This document shows, piece by piece, positions 34,362 to 43,475 of a stretch of DNA of 52,943 bases. Source of the DNA: Lactobacillus kullabergensis (lineage in GTDB: Bacteria; Bacillota; Bacilli; Lactobacillales; Lactobacillaceae); contig NZ_KQ033871.1 in NCBI RefSeq assembly GCF_000967195.1, positions 1,931,104 through 1,984,046 on the forward strand. Reading direction: 5' to 3'. Within the stretch, counting starts at the first letter, position 1. Every line of letters starts with the position of its first letter. Both the position numbers and the translations under genes were made by a program. The notes beneath the pieces were generated by a model that saw only the letters and a list, made by a program, of their open reading frames with translations, had not been told where the DNA came from and did not search any database.

Positions 34362-34916
34362 TTGAAAAGGAGTAAAAAATGGCTATTGGTATTATGCATG
34401 TTGTTACTACTACCTTTGCCTTGTTATTTAATATGGGAAACCAGTAGTTTCTGGCAAAAATATTTAAAGATTAAACTACCGCATTTAGGTTCTCTTAATC
34501 CAATATTTGCCTGGTATTTAATTGGTATCAGTCTAATTGTTTTTATAATACTAATTGTTAGTTTAATTGTCATCCTATTCTGGCCAGTCCAGAGAAACTT
34601 TAATTTAATTCATAAACGTGATGGTCAAGTTAAGGTTACTTCAAAAGCCATTAATAGCTATGTAATGAATTCACTTGCTGACTTGCCTTACTTAAATAAT
34701 GCAAAAGTCAGTTCTAAGTTAACAGGACGCCGGATTAAAATTAAAATTGGCGGTGACTTGGGTCCAGGTGAAAACATTGCCGTCCTACTTGACGATTATC
34801 TTGAAGAATTAAAAAAGAATCTGAAGCAGTTGCTAGGAATTGAGCAAAAACCAAAAATTAAAATCAAGTTTATCAATTATCACAAGGGTGATAAACCTGA
34901 AAAGCGCGTTCAATGA
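34362..34916 (+). CDS. amaP: Alkaline shock response membrane anchor protein AmaP
   Basis: 184 residues with two N-terminal membrane segments (WLLVLCMLLLLPLPCYLIW and YLIGISLIVFIILIVSLIVILFW), then a cytoplasmic alpha/beta domain. This is the AmaP layout; AmaP tethers Asp23 at the membrane. The start used is TTG (34362) with GAGAGG about 11 nt upstream; the next in-frame ATG (residue 13) would cut the first membrane helix. First gene of a three-gene operon with DUF2273 and asp23. Confidence 0.85.
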   Translation: MKRSKKWLLVLCMLLLLPLPCYLIWETSSFWQKYLKIKLPHLGSLNPIFAWYLIGISLIVFIILIVSLIVILFWPVQRNFNLIHKRDGQVKVTSKAINSYVMNSLADLPYLNNAKVSSKLTGRRIKIKIGGDLGPGENIAVLLDDYLEELKKNLKQLLGIEQKPKIKIKFINYHKGDKPEKRVQ

Positions 34917-34927
34917 AGGAGGTTAAG

Positions 34928-35110
34928 ATGAAAGAAGAATACAAAAAATACCTCCCAGAAATAAGCGGTGCTGTAATTGGTGTTTTACTAGCATTATGCT
35001 TTTTGGTACTGGGATTTTTCAAAACTATTTTTGTCATCGTGATGTTAGTCTGCGGCTTTTTGGTTGGACATTACTGGCCAGTGTTCAAAAAAATGCTGCA
35101 AAATAAATAA
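34928..35110 (+). CDS. DUF2273 small membrane protein of the asp23 operon
   Basis: 60 residues: a charged start (MKEEYKKYLPEIS) and two short hydrophobic segments (GAVIGVLLALCFLVLGFF and IFVIVMLVCGFLVGHYW). DUF2273 proteins are regularly found between amaP and asp23/gls24. I chose the ATG at 34928 for the AAGGAGG just ahead of it; the frame is open from 34913, overlapping amaP. Confidence 0.85.
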   Translation: MKEEYKKYLPEISGAVIGVLLALCFLVLGFFKTIFVIVMLVCGFLVGHYWPVFKKMLQNK

Positions 35111-35133
35111 TTTATATAAGGAGTATATGCAAT

Positions 35134-35655
35134 ATGGTACAATCAAGTTCAAATCAAGGTAGTTCAAAACCAGAAGTTAAAGGTGACTTAAAATACGATT
35201 CAAAAGTAATTCAAAAAATTGTTGGTATTGCTTTATCAGATATTAAAGGTTTATTAACTGTTAATGGTGGCTTTTTCTCAAATATCGCTGATAAAATTGT
35301 CAACAGCGATGATGTCACTTCAGGTGTAAACGTTGAAGTTGGTAAAAAACAAGTAGCTGTTGACATTGAAATTGTTGCAGAATATGGCGTTGATATTACT
35401 AAACTATATGATCAAATTAAGCAAAAAATTCAAGAAAAAGTCAAAGAAATGACTGGTCTTGATACTGTTGAAGTCAATGTTACTGTAGTTGATATTAAAA
35501 CTAAAGAGCAACACGAAAAAGATTCTGTCAGCTTACAAGACCGTATCACCGGGGCTGCTAGTGACACTAAGGATAAAATTAGCGATCAAAAAGACAAGGT
35601 TCAAGATAAAGCCGAAGAAAAGAAAAAGGAATCTAAAGAATCTAGAGTTAAATAA
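35134..35655 (+). CDS. asp23: Asp23/Gls24 family envelope stress protein
   Basis: 173 residues. The Asp23 domain is at about 15-125: GDLKYDSKVIQKIVGIALSDIKGLLTVNGGF, then GVNVEVGKKQVAVDIEIVAEYGVDI, and MTGLDTVEVNVTVVDIK. A Lys/Glu/Asp-rich repetitive tail (about 130-173) follows. Abundant membrane-proximal stress protein held by AmaP. AGGAG ribosome site. No clear terminator directly after it; the IS-derived hairpin at 35798-35836 may serve. Confidence 0.92.
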   Translation: MVQSSSNQGSSKPEVKGDLKYDSKVIQKIVGIALSDIKGLLTVNGGFFSNIADKIVNSDDVTSGVNVEVGKKQVAVDIEIVAEYGVDITKLYDQIKQKIQEKVKEMTGLDTVEVNVTVVDIKTKEQHEKDSVSLQDRITGAASDTKDKISDQKDKVQDKAEEKKKESKESRVK

Positions 35656-35757
35656 TAAACATAATTTCAATCTGCAAACACAAAATTTATAAAGTGCATG
35701 TCTGAGAACAAGTAAATTATGAACTCACGAGAAAAGAAGTATAGCATAATTTTGATG

Positions 35758-35917
35758 TGAACCCTAAAATTAGGACACTTTATATTAGTTGTTAACTAAG
35801 GACTAATTGCCGATATTCCAATCGGAGTTAGTCCTTTTAGTTTGATTTTAATTTTATCTTGTTTAGATAATTTAGTCATAAAAATAGCCTCCAAATTTGT
35901 CCTAAATTTGGGGGTCA
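35758..35917. mobile_element. Miniature IS3-type element or IS remnant (160 bp)
   Basis: The ends TGAACCCTAAAATTAGGACA (35758-35777) and, inverted, TGACCCCCAAATTTAGGACA (35917-35898) agree at 17 of 20 positions; ends of this kind (TGA..CCC...AGGACA) are typical of IS3-family elements. The inside holds no transposase, only a hairpin (35798-35836, AAGGACTAA/TTAGTCCTT with an inner CCGAT/ATCGG). No target duplication could be confirmed. Confidence 0.65.
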
Positions 35918-35953
35918 TTTCATAACTCTACTGCCTTTTATGAATTAATGAAA

Positions 35954-36361
35954 TTAACCGTAATATTGATCCTGGTCTAAAGCAGTTTCATCAAAATCAA
36001 CTATCATAAATTCATAGTTTGAAAAACACTCCATCCAGTTGTTATAATAGTCGTTCTCTCTTTTTAGCGCCTTGCTGTTTTCTTCTCCTTCTATTATAAA
36101 AGGCTTTGAACGTATATTAAAATTTGCATGTATTGCACCCAGCAAATTCAATAAACACAAGAAATCTCTTGCGGAATCCACACTTACATGAAAAGATTTA
36201 AACGAATTATTATTTTCGCCAAGATAACTTTTTGCTCTATTATACTCATCAGCAGATTCTGTTTTAAAATTTTCAACGCTATTTACATTCTCTTCAATAA
36301 TAGCTGTCGGAGCTTGTTTTTTAAAAAAATCTAGTATCTTTCTTAATTTCGAAAATTGCAA
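35954..36361 (-). pseudogene. Hypothetical gene, probably 5'-truncated
   Basis: The open frame gives 135 residues ending DFDETALDQDQYYG. It has no in-frame ATG near its beginning, only a TTG at 36361, and no ribosome site. The frame stays open upstream to a stop near 36395, inside sequence that looks like an IS fragment. It sits between the 160-bp IS-type element and that fragment, so the original 5' end was probably lost to an insertion. Composition matches the AT-rich host. No family recognised. Confidence 0.5.
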
Positions 36362-36377
36362 TTTTAAGTTGAATACC

Positions 36378-36563
36378 CTACTTGATCTGATAGATACAAT
36401 CTAATCTTCTTTCATATAATTCATCGGGTGTGTGGTAGGCTTCCTTTGGCACCTTAAAGTGGAATATGTTCTACGGCTTTGAACAGACCTTCAAGAACTT
36501 ACCTTTACCGAAACAAGCAAGCTGAAAGGACTAACCCCGATTTAATATCGGAAGTTAGTCCTT
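36378..36563 (-). mobile_element. Degenerate transposase-like fragment with IS-type hairpin
   Basis: A minus-strand frame (36467-36378) reads FHFKVPKEAYHTPDELYERR and on to a stop, after an in-frame stop upstream, so it is broken. Next to it a hairpin (36526-36563) shares AAGGACTAA...CCGAT/ATCGG...TTAGTCCTT with the hairpin of the 160-bp element. The shared hairpin ties both to one IS group; the transposase reading itself is tentative. Confidence 0.4.
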
Positions 36564-36695
36564 AACTAGAAATTATTAAACTACTTTAATTTCAAGGGGC
36601 ATATCTATTTTTAGTCTGAATGCTCAATCAAAACATCACCAAACTATAGCAACAGAATCTGATGAATAATCATGTTAATGCCATGCGGATTCTTT

Positions 36696-37922
36696 TTACT
36701 TCTTGGCCTTGTGCCTGACCACGCCGAGGTAGTAGACCGCCGCGAGCAGGAGCGTAACGCCGTAAATGTACTGCGTGCTGATTGCGCCCAGCCGGTCAAC
36801 CACCAGTCCCCCCGCCATCGTCCCGAGTGGAATCATGACGGACAGGATGCTGTCGTTGATGGTCTCGATGCGCCCCAGCACCGCAGACGAGAAGCTGACC
36901 TGCACCAGGGCCTCAAAGTCCGTGTTCATCATGGTGAGCCACAAAGAGGAGACGGCCGAGTTCAGCAGGATGAGTAGGACGCTCAGATCCGCCGTCAGCG
37001 GAACCAGGAGGCGGAAGATGCCAGCACCCACAAAGCAAATTGCGATGAACAATTCCATGCTCTTCTTGCCCAGCTTGAAGTGCTGCACCAGGAAGGCACC
37101 GGCGATGCCGCCCAGAGACGATGCCATCAGCAAGCCGCCGTAGCCGATTGCCGAGTCATGAACGTAGCTCTGCCCAAAATACGGCAGGCCCACGTCGAAA
37201 ATGCCGTAGAAGAAGTTGACGACGCAAAGTGGCAGGATCAGTTCCAGGATGTTCTTTTCATCCTTCAGCGTCTGCCAGCCGACGCGTAGGTCCTTCCAGT
37301 AGGAGCCGGTGAAGTACTCCTCACTCTCCAAGACGTCCTTGGCCAGGGCGTTAATCTGCAGGCGCCCGTAGGTCAGCAGGGCCAGCGCAAAAACCACGCC
37401 GGAGATGACCACGGTCATGCTGATTGACGTTGTCGCAATCAGAAAGGTGGCAAAACCGTCCAGAACTAAGTCCAAAACGCCGTAGGTCACCTGGAACAGG
37501 CCGTTGAAGTGGAGCATGTCTTTTTCCGCGACAAACAGCGGCAGCAGTTTGGTTTCGGCCGGGTAAATAATGGTTGAAAGAACCGTGGAGGCCGTGTAAA
37601 GAATTAAGACCACGGCGTCAGCCCTGATGTCGCCTTGGCCCAGCTGCAACACCCCCACCACCGCGGCGCTAATTGCAGCCTGGATGATGGTGGAATAGTT
37701 CAGCAGCTTCTTCATTGAGATGCGGTCAATCAGGGGGCCCAAGCCGAACGAGACCATGTCAATCCCGGAAGTAACGGTCAACAGGACCGCTACCATGAAA
37801 GGTGAGTGCCCGGTCTCCTTGAAGTACCAGAGCACCGCCATGTAGAACAGGCTGTCGGCGATGTTGGTCGTGACTCGGCCAACTAGCAGCTTATATACGT
37901 TTGCATATTTTTTACATAACAT
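36696..37922 (-). CDS. MFS transporter of strikingly high GC, probably acquired
   Basis: 408 residues with about 12 membrane segments, starting MLCKKYANVYKLLVGRVTTNIADSLFYMAVLWYFKETGHSP. This matches the macrolide-efflux-like (MefA-type) MFS exporters of Firmicutes; the TSGIDMVSFGLGPLIDRIS loop is the MFS motif A region. Substrate unknown. Sample 60-base stretches count 55-65% GC, while the flanks are near 27-35%, and codon ends are G/C-rich. The last bases before the start codon (MLCKKYANVYK) return to host composition. IS debris lies downstream. Recent acquisition from a higher-GC lactic acid bacterium is likely. Between it and 38196 no gene is seen. Confidence 0.85.
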   Translation of the reverse strand: MLCKKYANVYKLLVGRVTTNIADSLFYMAVLWYFKETGHSPFMVAVLLTVTSGIDMVSFGLGPLIDRISMKKLLNYSTIIQAAISAAVVGVLQLGQGDIRADAVVLILYTASTVLSTIIYPAETKLLPLFVAEKDMLHFNGLFQVTYGVLDLVLDGFATFLIATTSISMTVVISGVVFALALLTYGRLQINALAKDVLESEEYFTGSYWKDLRVGWQTLKDEKNILELILPLCVVNFFYGIFDVGLPYFGQSYVHDSAIGYGGLLMASSLGGIAGAFLVQHFKLGKKSMELFIAICFVGAGIFRLLVPLTADLSVLLILLNSAVSSLWLTMMNTDFEALVQVSFSSAVLGRIETINDSILSVMIPLGTMAGGLVVDRLGAISTQYIYGVTLLLAAVYYLGVVRHKAKK

Positions 37923-38196
37923 AATACACTTTTTTAATTATAATCCTTTTCTTAATTTAAAAAATTGTTCATCATTCATTTTTATCATTCCATTTAAAAG
38001 GCGGTGCGTGGAAACATTATATCTCCTAAGAAGCCATCAATTTTGCCGCTTATTTCTGCATAATATTAGGTAATAGCTGCATTTGCATTTAAGAGTATCT
38101 TCATTGACTGTATCTGCATAAAACACTATGCCCATAATCTAAAAGACTAGAGTTTCACAGCTTATTTAATTGGTCAATAAAAGATTTAGTATTCTA

Positions 38197-39825
38197 TCAT
38201 CCCAATTCGATTACTTGATCAAACTGCTTTTTAATTTCTGGTCGCAAGTGATGGGAAATGTAGACTAGAGTTATATCATTCAAATTGAGTAAACTTTGTT
38301 CAATTTTCTGGCCATCTTTTTCATCAATTGCGGAAGTAATTTCATCAGCCAAAATAACCTGCGGATTACCCAGCAATTGCCGTGCCAGTGCAATTCGTTG
38401 CTTTTGTCCACCCGAAATGTTGTTACCGGCGTGTTTTAAAACAGTGTCAAGCCCGCTAGCGCTGTCAGCGACAAATTTTCCCAAACCTGCACGTTTAATC
38501 GCAGTCTTCAGCTCTTCTTCAGTTGTCTCACGATCTAAAGTGATGTTATAACGCAGGCTGCCGTCAAAAATATAGGCAGACTGGTCAATGTAAGCAATCT
38601 GCTTGTGCAGTGAACTTAAACTGAGTTCGTTGTATTCATCATTATCCCAAGTAAGTGAACCTTGGTAACCTGTTAACAAACCACCGATTAATTTTACCAG
38701 GGTTGACTTGCCACAACCAGACGGACCAACAATGGCCACGCGTTCGCCTCGTTTAATGCTGCCGGCAACATTCATTAAAATAGGTCTGTCACTATTAGGA
38801 TAGCTGAACGAAAGGTCACTAAATGCAATTTGCTGAGTCAAAGGAGCAACATTCTTATCCCCTGTTTTTTCCTGCGTATTAGCTAATTTATTATATTTGT
38901 CAAAAATAGGTTGAACTGCCCGAATTGAAGTTAGATCAATACTGATTTCTGTCAAGCTGCCAAAAACATTCCCGGACATTGAACCAACAATTAAAATAGC
39001 TCCAATTGGAATCTGGTTGTGAAAGGCCAGGTATCCGGATTCAACAGTTAAAATAGTTTGAGCAGATACACTAATCAGGTTAATCAGTGCATTAGAAAAG
39101 GACATTTCCGTAATGTAATTAACCCGAGCCTGTCCAGTCTTATCTGATGCCGCAAGAACTATTTTATTGAGCAATTTCTGCTGACCAAGTGTGAGCAGAT
39201 TGACAAAGCCCTCAAGAACATCAGTTATTTTTGACGTTAATACTTCATTTTGCCTGCTTTGTTTTTGCGACAGTTGTTCCAACTTTTTCTTAAAAAGACG
39301 GGGAAATAAAATCATAACAACAGCAAAAACCAAAGTGGTTACAAATAAGAGTGGATGGTAAGAAAACAGGATGACACTGGCAATAATGCCCAAAAGCGCA
39401 CTGCTAAATGTTTGCTCTAAACTGAAAAAGCCATCTTGATTAATTTGGTTAATATCGTTAGTAAACCAGGAAACATAGTCAGCTTCCGTGTGCTTGTTGA
39501 AGTCTTCATACTCTTGGCGACCAATTATATGGGCCAATGCGTTCCTAATGGAATTATCGACAGCCTTGATGATTACAGCAGAATATCGTGAACTACAAAA
39601 AAAGAAAATCAGAAAAAAGCCCCAGCTAAGCAAGTTTAAACCTGTATCAATCATAAAGCCGTTTAAATTATGCTGAGTCAAAGCAGTAAGTGCATTACCT
39701 TTAAAAATGCTGGCAGCAGTTTGTGCCAAATTCCGGCCAAAATAGAAAATAGCCAGAATCACATACATGCCTGAATTACATTTAATGTAGGTCCAAAGCG
39801 AAAATTTTGTTATAGTATCGTCCAT
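38197..39825 (-). CDS. ABC exporter, fused membrane and ATPase domains
   Basis: A 542-residue half-transporter: about six membrane helices (1-300) with a KKLEQLSQKQSRQNEVLTSKITDVLEGFVNL coupling region, then an ATPase with Walker A GPSGCGKST, signature ISGGQKQRIALARQL, Walker B VILADEITSAIDE and H-loop ISHHL. The Walker B/D-loop reads EITSAID. It probably works as a homodimer or with a partner elsewhere. Substrate unknown; the family exports peptides, lipids or drugs. No transcriptional partner adjacent. Confidence 0.9.
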   Translation of the reverse strand: MDDTITKFSLWTYIKCNSGMYVILAIFYFGRNLAQTAASIFKGNALTALTQHNLNGFMIDTGLNLLSWGFFLIFFFCSSRYSAVIIKAVDNSIRNALAHIIGRQEYEDFNKHTEADYVSWFTNDINQINQDGFFSLEQTFSSALLGIIASVILFSYHPLLFVTTLVFAVVMILFPRLFKKKLEQLSQKQSRQNEVLTSKITDVLEGFVNLLTLGQQKLLNKIVLAASDKTGQARVNYITEMSFSNALINLISVSAQTILTVESGYLAFHNQIPIGAILIVGSMSGNVFGSLTEISIDLTSIRAVQPIFDKYNKLANTQEKTGDKNVAPLTQQIAFSDLSFSYPNSDRPILMNVAGSIKRGERVAIVGPSGCGKSTLVKLIGGLLTGYQGSLTWDNDEYNELSLSSLHKQIAYIDQSAYIFDGSLRYNITLDRETTEEELKTAIKRAGLGKFVADSASGLDTVLKHAGNNISGGQKQRIALARQLLGNPQVILADEITSAIDEKDGQKIEQSLLNLNDITLVYISHHLRPEIKKQFDQVIELG

Positions 39826-40571
39826 GATTTACTTCCTGTCAAAACATCTATTTTTAGAGCTAATACTAAAATGACATATCTTCCTGAGAGAAACAGTTTG
39901 CAAAGAACATTAATCTTTGACCTATTTCAAAGCTGCAGGCTCTCAAATAATTTAATTATTGTGGGCTTTAGCATTCCTTCTAAAAATCCCCTAAGTACCA
40001 ATTACGGCATGAAACATACTAATTTGCCCTTTTTATTTGAAGTATTTTCTACTACCTTTATAATTTATTTATCATTTTATGGTTTTTATAATATAAAAGC
40101 AATCTATTTTTAATTTTTATATTTAGAATTATTTCTTCGCAACAGTATATAAATAGTGCAACTGCTTTATATTCTTAAAAAAATTTTGTTTCATAGTTGA
40201 GATATCATTATCATGTTTTAATTGAATTAAATCATGCAACTGCTTTCAGCTTCGTTTGCTTTAACAATAAAAAAGCTAAATGCCAGCTGTACGGCTTGCT
40301 ATAGAATAAATATTTCCATCATGCTCTAACTCTATTGCAAGTTAATAACTATTAGTTTAATTTTGAGGATTTATTTTAGTTTCACGTGTAACACAGTTTA
40401 AAATCATAAGTTAAAATTTTCAATTTTGACAATAACTACAACTTTTTTACTTCTGTATTATACAAAATCACTTGACTTTTTCACTACAATTTAAATTTAC
40501 TTTTTCCTTGTCTACCACTATATCTCGTATTAAACTAAATAAGAATCTATATATTGTATTTAAGAAAGAAC
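39826..40571. other. 746-bp intergenic region with one parS-like site
   Basis: AT-rich. A plus-strand open frame (39871-40113) lacks a ribosome site and looks fortuitous. An 11-base GCAACTGCTTT occurs twice (about 40158 and 40236). A parS-like site lies at 40378-40393. I see no RNA gene or clear promoter, although the dgk promoter must be near the right end. Confidence 0.5.
40378..40393. other. parS-like site
   Basis: AGTTTCACGTGTAACA, 14 of 16 to the parS consensus, with a perfect central TTTCACGTG. Intergenic. Confidence 0.65.
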
Positions 40572-41222
40572 GTGATCCAAGTTATTGTTTTAAGTGGGCC
40601 AATTGGAGCCGGTAAATCCAGTTTAACTAGTATTTTAGCTGAGCACTTAGGTACACAAGCCTTTTATGAGGGAGTAGATAATAATCCTGTTCTTCCTTTA
40701 TATTACCAAGACATGAAACGCTATACTTTTTTGCTTAATATCTATTTGCTTAACCACCGTTTAGCACAAATCAACCAGGCAATTCGTGAAAAAAATAGTG
40801 TATCTGACCGTTCAATTTATGAAGATGCACTCTTTTTCAAAATGAACGCGGACAGTAAAGTAGCTGATCCAACTGAGTTTAAGATATATGATAGTCTACT
40901 CGAAAATATGATGGAAGATACCCCAGGTAATCCCAGCAAAAAGCCAGATTTACTAATTTACATTCACGTTTCTCTAGACACTATGCTTAAGCGCATAAAA
41001 AAACGTGGACGTTCATTTGAACAAATTAGCACAGATCCCAGTTTAAAAGACTACTACGCACGGTTAATTAAGTATTATGAACCATGGTATGAAAAATATG
41101 ATGCCTCACCTAAAATTAAAATTGATGGGGATAAATACGATTTTATCTGCGATGAAGATGCAAAAAAAGAAGTTTTAAATCAAATTGATAATAAGTTGCA
41201 CGCAATAGGCAATTTAGAATAG
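40572..41222 (+). CDS. dgk: Deoxyguanosine kinase (dGK subunit)
   Basis: 216 residues. P-loop GPIGAGKSS near the N-terminus; DRS motif in [19 protein letters not shown]; the lid [11 protein letters not shown]. The sequence is close to dGK of L. acidophilus R-26 (for example [19 protein letters not shown]), which forms a heterodimer with dAK to phosphorylate deoxyguanosine and deoxyadenosine, needed in strains that depend on deoxynucleoside salvage. I chose the GTG at 40572, since its context (AAGAAC-GTG) parallels the second gene's start; the frame is open from a TTG at 40554. Confidence 0.92.
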   Translation: MIQVIVLSGPIGAGKSSLTSILAEHLGTQAFYEGVDNNPVLPLYYQDMKRYTFLLNIYLLNHRLAQINQAIREKNSVSDRSIYEDALFFKMNADSKVADPTEFKIYDSLLENMMEDTPGNPSKKPDLLIYIHVSLDTMLKRIKKRGRSFEQISTDPSLKDYYARLIKYYEPWYEKYDASPKIKIDGDKYDFICDEDAKKEVLNQIDNKLHAIGNLE

Positions 41223-41234
41223 AGAAGGAACGTG

Positions 41235-41924
41235 ATGACAGTTATTGTTTTAAGCGGGCCAATTGGAGCCGGTAAATCCAGTTTAACCAGTATATTAGCT
41301 AAGTATTTAGGAACCAAACCATTTTATGAGAGTGTCGATAACAATCCTGTTTTGCCACTTTTTTATGCCGATCCTAAAAAGTATGCATTCTTACTTCAGG
41401 TATTTTTCCTAAATACTCGTTTTCGTAGTATCAAGGATGCATTAACTGATGATAATAACGTTCTTGATCGTTCAATTTATGAAGATGCCCTTTTCTTCCA
41501 AATGAATGCAGACATTGGTCGGGCTACCAAAGAAGAAGTTGATACATATTATGAACTGCTCAATAATATGATGGGTGAACTTAAGCACATGCCAAAGAAA
41601 AATCCTGATCTTCTGGTTCATATTAAGGTTTCATATGACACTATGATTAAAAGGATTCAAAAACGTGGTCGACCATACGAACAGCTGAGTTATGACGCGA
41701 CGCTGGAAGATTATTATAAGAGACTTTTGCGTTACTACAAACCCTGGTATGAAAAATACGATTACTCTCCTAAAATGGAAATAGATGGTGACAAGCTAGA
41801 CTTCATGACTGATGACCATGCTAGAGAAGTTGTACTTGATCAAATCGTTGCCAAGCTAAAAGAAATGGGTAAATTGCCTAAATCTTGGGACAAGTCCACA
41901 GCTATTCAAATTGAGCAACCATAA
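41235..41924 (+). CDS. dak: Deoxyadenosine kinase (dAK subunit)
   Basis: 229 residues starting [19 protein letters not shown] motif in [19 protein letters not shown], lid [11 protein letters not shown]. It resembles dAK of L. acidophilus R-26 and is paralogous to the gene before it, 12 nt upstream. ATG at 41235 (a GTG directly before it is possible); AGAAGG ribosome site. The last 12 residues ([13 protein letters not shown]) are a tail not shared with dGK. Followed by a strong terminator. Confidence 0.92.
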   Translation: MTVIVLSGPIGAGKSSLTSILAKYLGTKPFYESVDNNPVLPLFYADPKKYAFLLQVFFLNTRFRSIKDALTDDNNVLDRSIYEDALFFQMNADIGRATKEEVDTYYELLNNMMGELKHMPKKNPDLLVHIKVSYDTMIKRIQKRGRPYEQLSYDATLEDYYKRLLRYYKPWYEKYDYSPKMEIDGDKLDFMTDDHAREVVLDQIVAKLKEMGKLPKSWDKSTAIQIEQP

Positions 41925-41936
41925 ATCATTTTAAAG

Positions 41937-41966
41937 AGCCATTAGCTACAGCTAGTGGCTTTTTTC
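41937..41966 (+). terminator. dgk-dak terminator
   Basis: AGCCATTAGC / GCTAGTGGCT stem (one G-T pair) and T6. Confidence 0.9.
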
Positions 41967-42164
41967 ATGTCATGCTTATTAAATCAACTATCAGCAAGTT
42001 ACAAATTTCCATATTAATTAAATAAAATTTCGAAAACTATGTTATGATTAAAACATATATTTTTTCACATATTTTTTTAATCAATTTATATAATTGAGCT
42101 AGTATCAAAAGAGTTGCCCTATTAGCCTCTCTAATCAAATTAATTTCAGTAAAAAGGAGAAAAA

Positions 42165-42806
42165 ATGAACTATATCCTTTCAATTATGCCCTCTTTAATT
42201 TCAGGTGCAAAGATGACATTAATTTTATTCTTTTGGACTTTAATTGTTTCTATTCCCTTGGGAATTATAGTCAGCCTAGGCTTGCTTTCGCATTTTAAGC
42301 CCTTAAGATTAATCTTAAAATTTTACATTTGGATTATGCGGGGTACTCCCCTTCTGCTGCAATTAATTTTTATTTTCTATGGTTTGCCTATAGTCGGCAT
42401 CATCTTTGAGCGCTATGATGCAGCACTTTTCGCCTTTATTTTAAACTATACGGCATATTTTGCTGAGATATTCCGTGGTGGCTTTCAATCAATCCCTGTA
42501 GGTCAATACGAAAGTGCTCGCGTTTTAAGACTAAATTACTGGCAAACATTGAGCCATATTATTATTCCTCAGGTCAGCAAAATAGTTATACCCTCAATTG
42601 GCAATGAAGTGATCAACTTAGTTAAAGATACTTCTTTAGTCTATGTCATTGGTTTGGGTGAGCTCTTACGTGCCGGCAATGTTGCTACAGCAAGAGATGT
42701 AACACTAATTCCTTTAGTGATAGTTGGTATAATTTATCTATTAATGACGGGTATCGCATCATTTTTGCTGAAAAAAATTGAACACAATTTTGCAAAGTGG
42801 AAGTAA
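42165..42806 (+). CDS. Amino-acid ABC transporter permease (HisM/GlnP family)
   Basis: 213 residues with five membrane segments. WIMRGTPLLLQLIFIFYGLP is the family block near the N-terminus, and the EAA loop reads ESARVLRLNYWQTLSHIIIPQ. Imports polar amino acids or cystine-type substrates with the next two genes. AAAAGGAG ribosome site. The 200-bp leader (41967-42164) shows no recognised T-box or riboswitch. Confidence 0.93.
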   Translation: MNYILSIMPSLISGAKMTLILFFWTLIVSIPLGIIVSLGLLSHFKPLRLILKFYIWIMRGTPLLLQLIFIFYGLPIVGIIFERYDAALFAFILNYTAYFAEIFRGGFQSIPVGQYESARVLRLNYWQTLSHIIIPQVSKIVIPSIGNEVINLVKDTSLVYVIGLGELLRAGNVATARDVTLIPLVIVGIIYLLMTGIASFLLKKIEHNFAKWK

Positions 42807-42821
42807 ATTAGGGGAAATACT

Positions 42822-43475
42822 ATGCTAGAACTTAAAAACATTACCAAAAAATTTGGCTCTCGTACGATTTTAAACAAGTTAAACTTAACTATTCCTGACA
42901 GACAAATTTTAGCCATTGTAGGACCATCTGGAGCAGGCAAAACTACTTTGCTGCGCTGCTTAAGTGGTTTAGAAAAAATTGATTCCGGTGATTTTTTGTG
43001 GGATGGGCAAAAGTTTGACCCAGCCGCTCCTGATAGCAAAAGTCATATTATCGGAGTCGTTTTTCAAAGCTATGAGCTTTTTCCCAATTTAACTGTAATC
43101 GAAAATATTACCTTGGCACCAACACTAGTTTTAAAAGAAAGTGCAGATCAAGCACAAACCCGTGCGCGAAAGTTACTTGGACAACTAGATTTAACGGGTA
43201 AAGAGCAGCTCTATCCCTATCAGCTCTCTGGAGGTCAGCAACAAAGAGTAGCTATTGTACGTGCGCTAGCAATGGAACCCCATATTTTATGTTATGACGA
43301 ACCTACTTCTGCTTTAGATCCTGCTTTAAGAACAAAAGTTGGAGAAATAATTTTAAAACTTAAAAATAATAACAACATGACACAAATTATTGTTACCCAT
43401 GACATGGAATTTGCTCGCCAAGTGGCCGATCAGGTATTCAAAGTGAAAGCATTAGATGATAAGAAGGTAATATAA
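42822..43475 (+). CDS. Amino-acid ABC transporter ATPase (GlnQ family)
   Basis: 217 residues: Walker A GPSGAGKTT, signature LSGGQQQRVAIVRAL, Walker B ILCYDEPTSALDP, H-loop VTHDMEFA. It ends about 25 residues earlier than many GlnQ-type ATPases (240-250), with no break visible. Operon member, 15 nt after the permease. Confidence 0.93.
   Translation: MLELKNITKKFGSRTILNKLNLTIPDRQILAIVGPSGAGKTTLLRCLSGLEKIDSGDFLWDGQKFDPAAPDSKSHIIGVVFQSYELFPNLTVIENITLAPTLVLKESADQAQTRARKLLGQLDLTGKEQLYPYQLSGGQQQRVAIVRALAMEPHILCYDEPTSALDPALRTKVGEIILKLKNNNNMTQIIVTHDMEFARQVADQVFKVKALDDKKVI

Noticed and set aside
36672..37289. Long plus-strand open frames opposite the high-GC MFS gene
   Set aside because: They are shadows caused by the high GC of the real minus-strand gene; the translations are rich in Arg, His and Gln with no domain.
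39871..40113. Open frame of 80 codons upstream of dgk
   Set aside because: No ribosome site, low-complexity AT-rich translation and no recognisable domain; more likely chance in AT-rich DNA.
42001..42164. Possible T-box or riboswitch in the amino-acid ABC leader
   Set aside because: No T-box sequence (TGGN-type) or specifier-like stem recognised; only AT-rich leader with a normal ribosome site.
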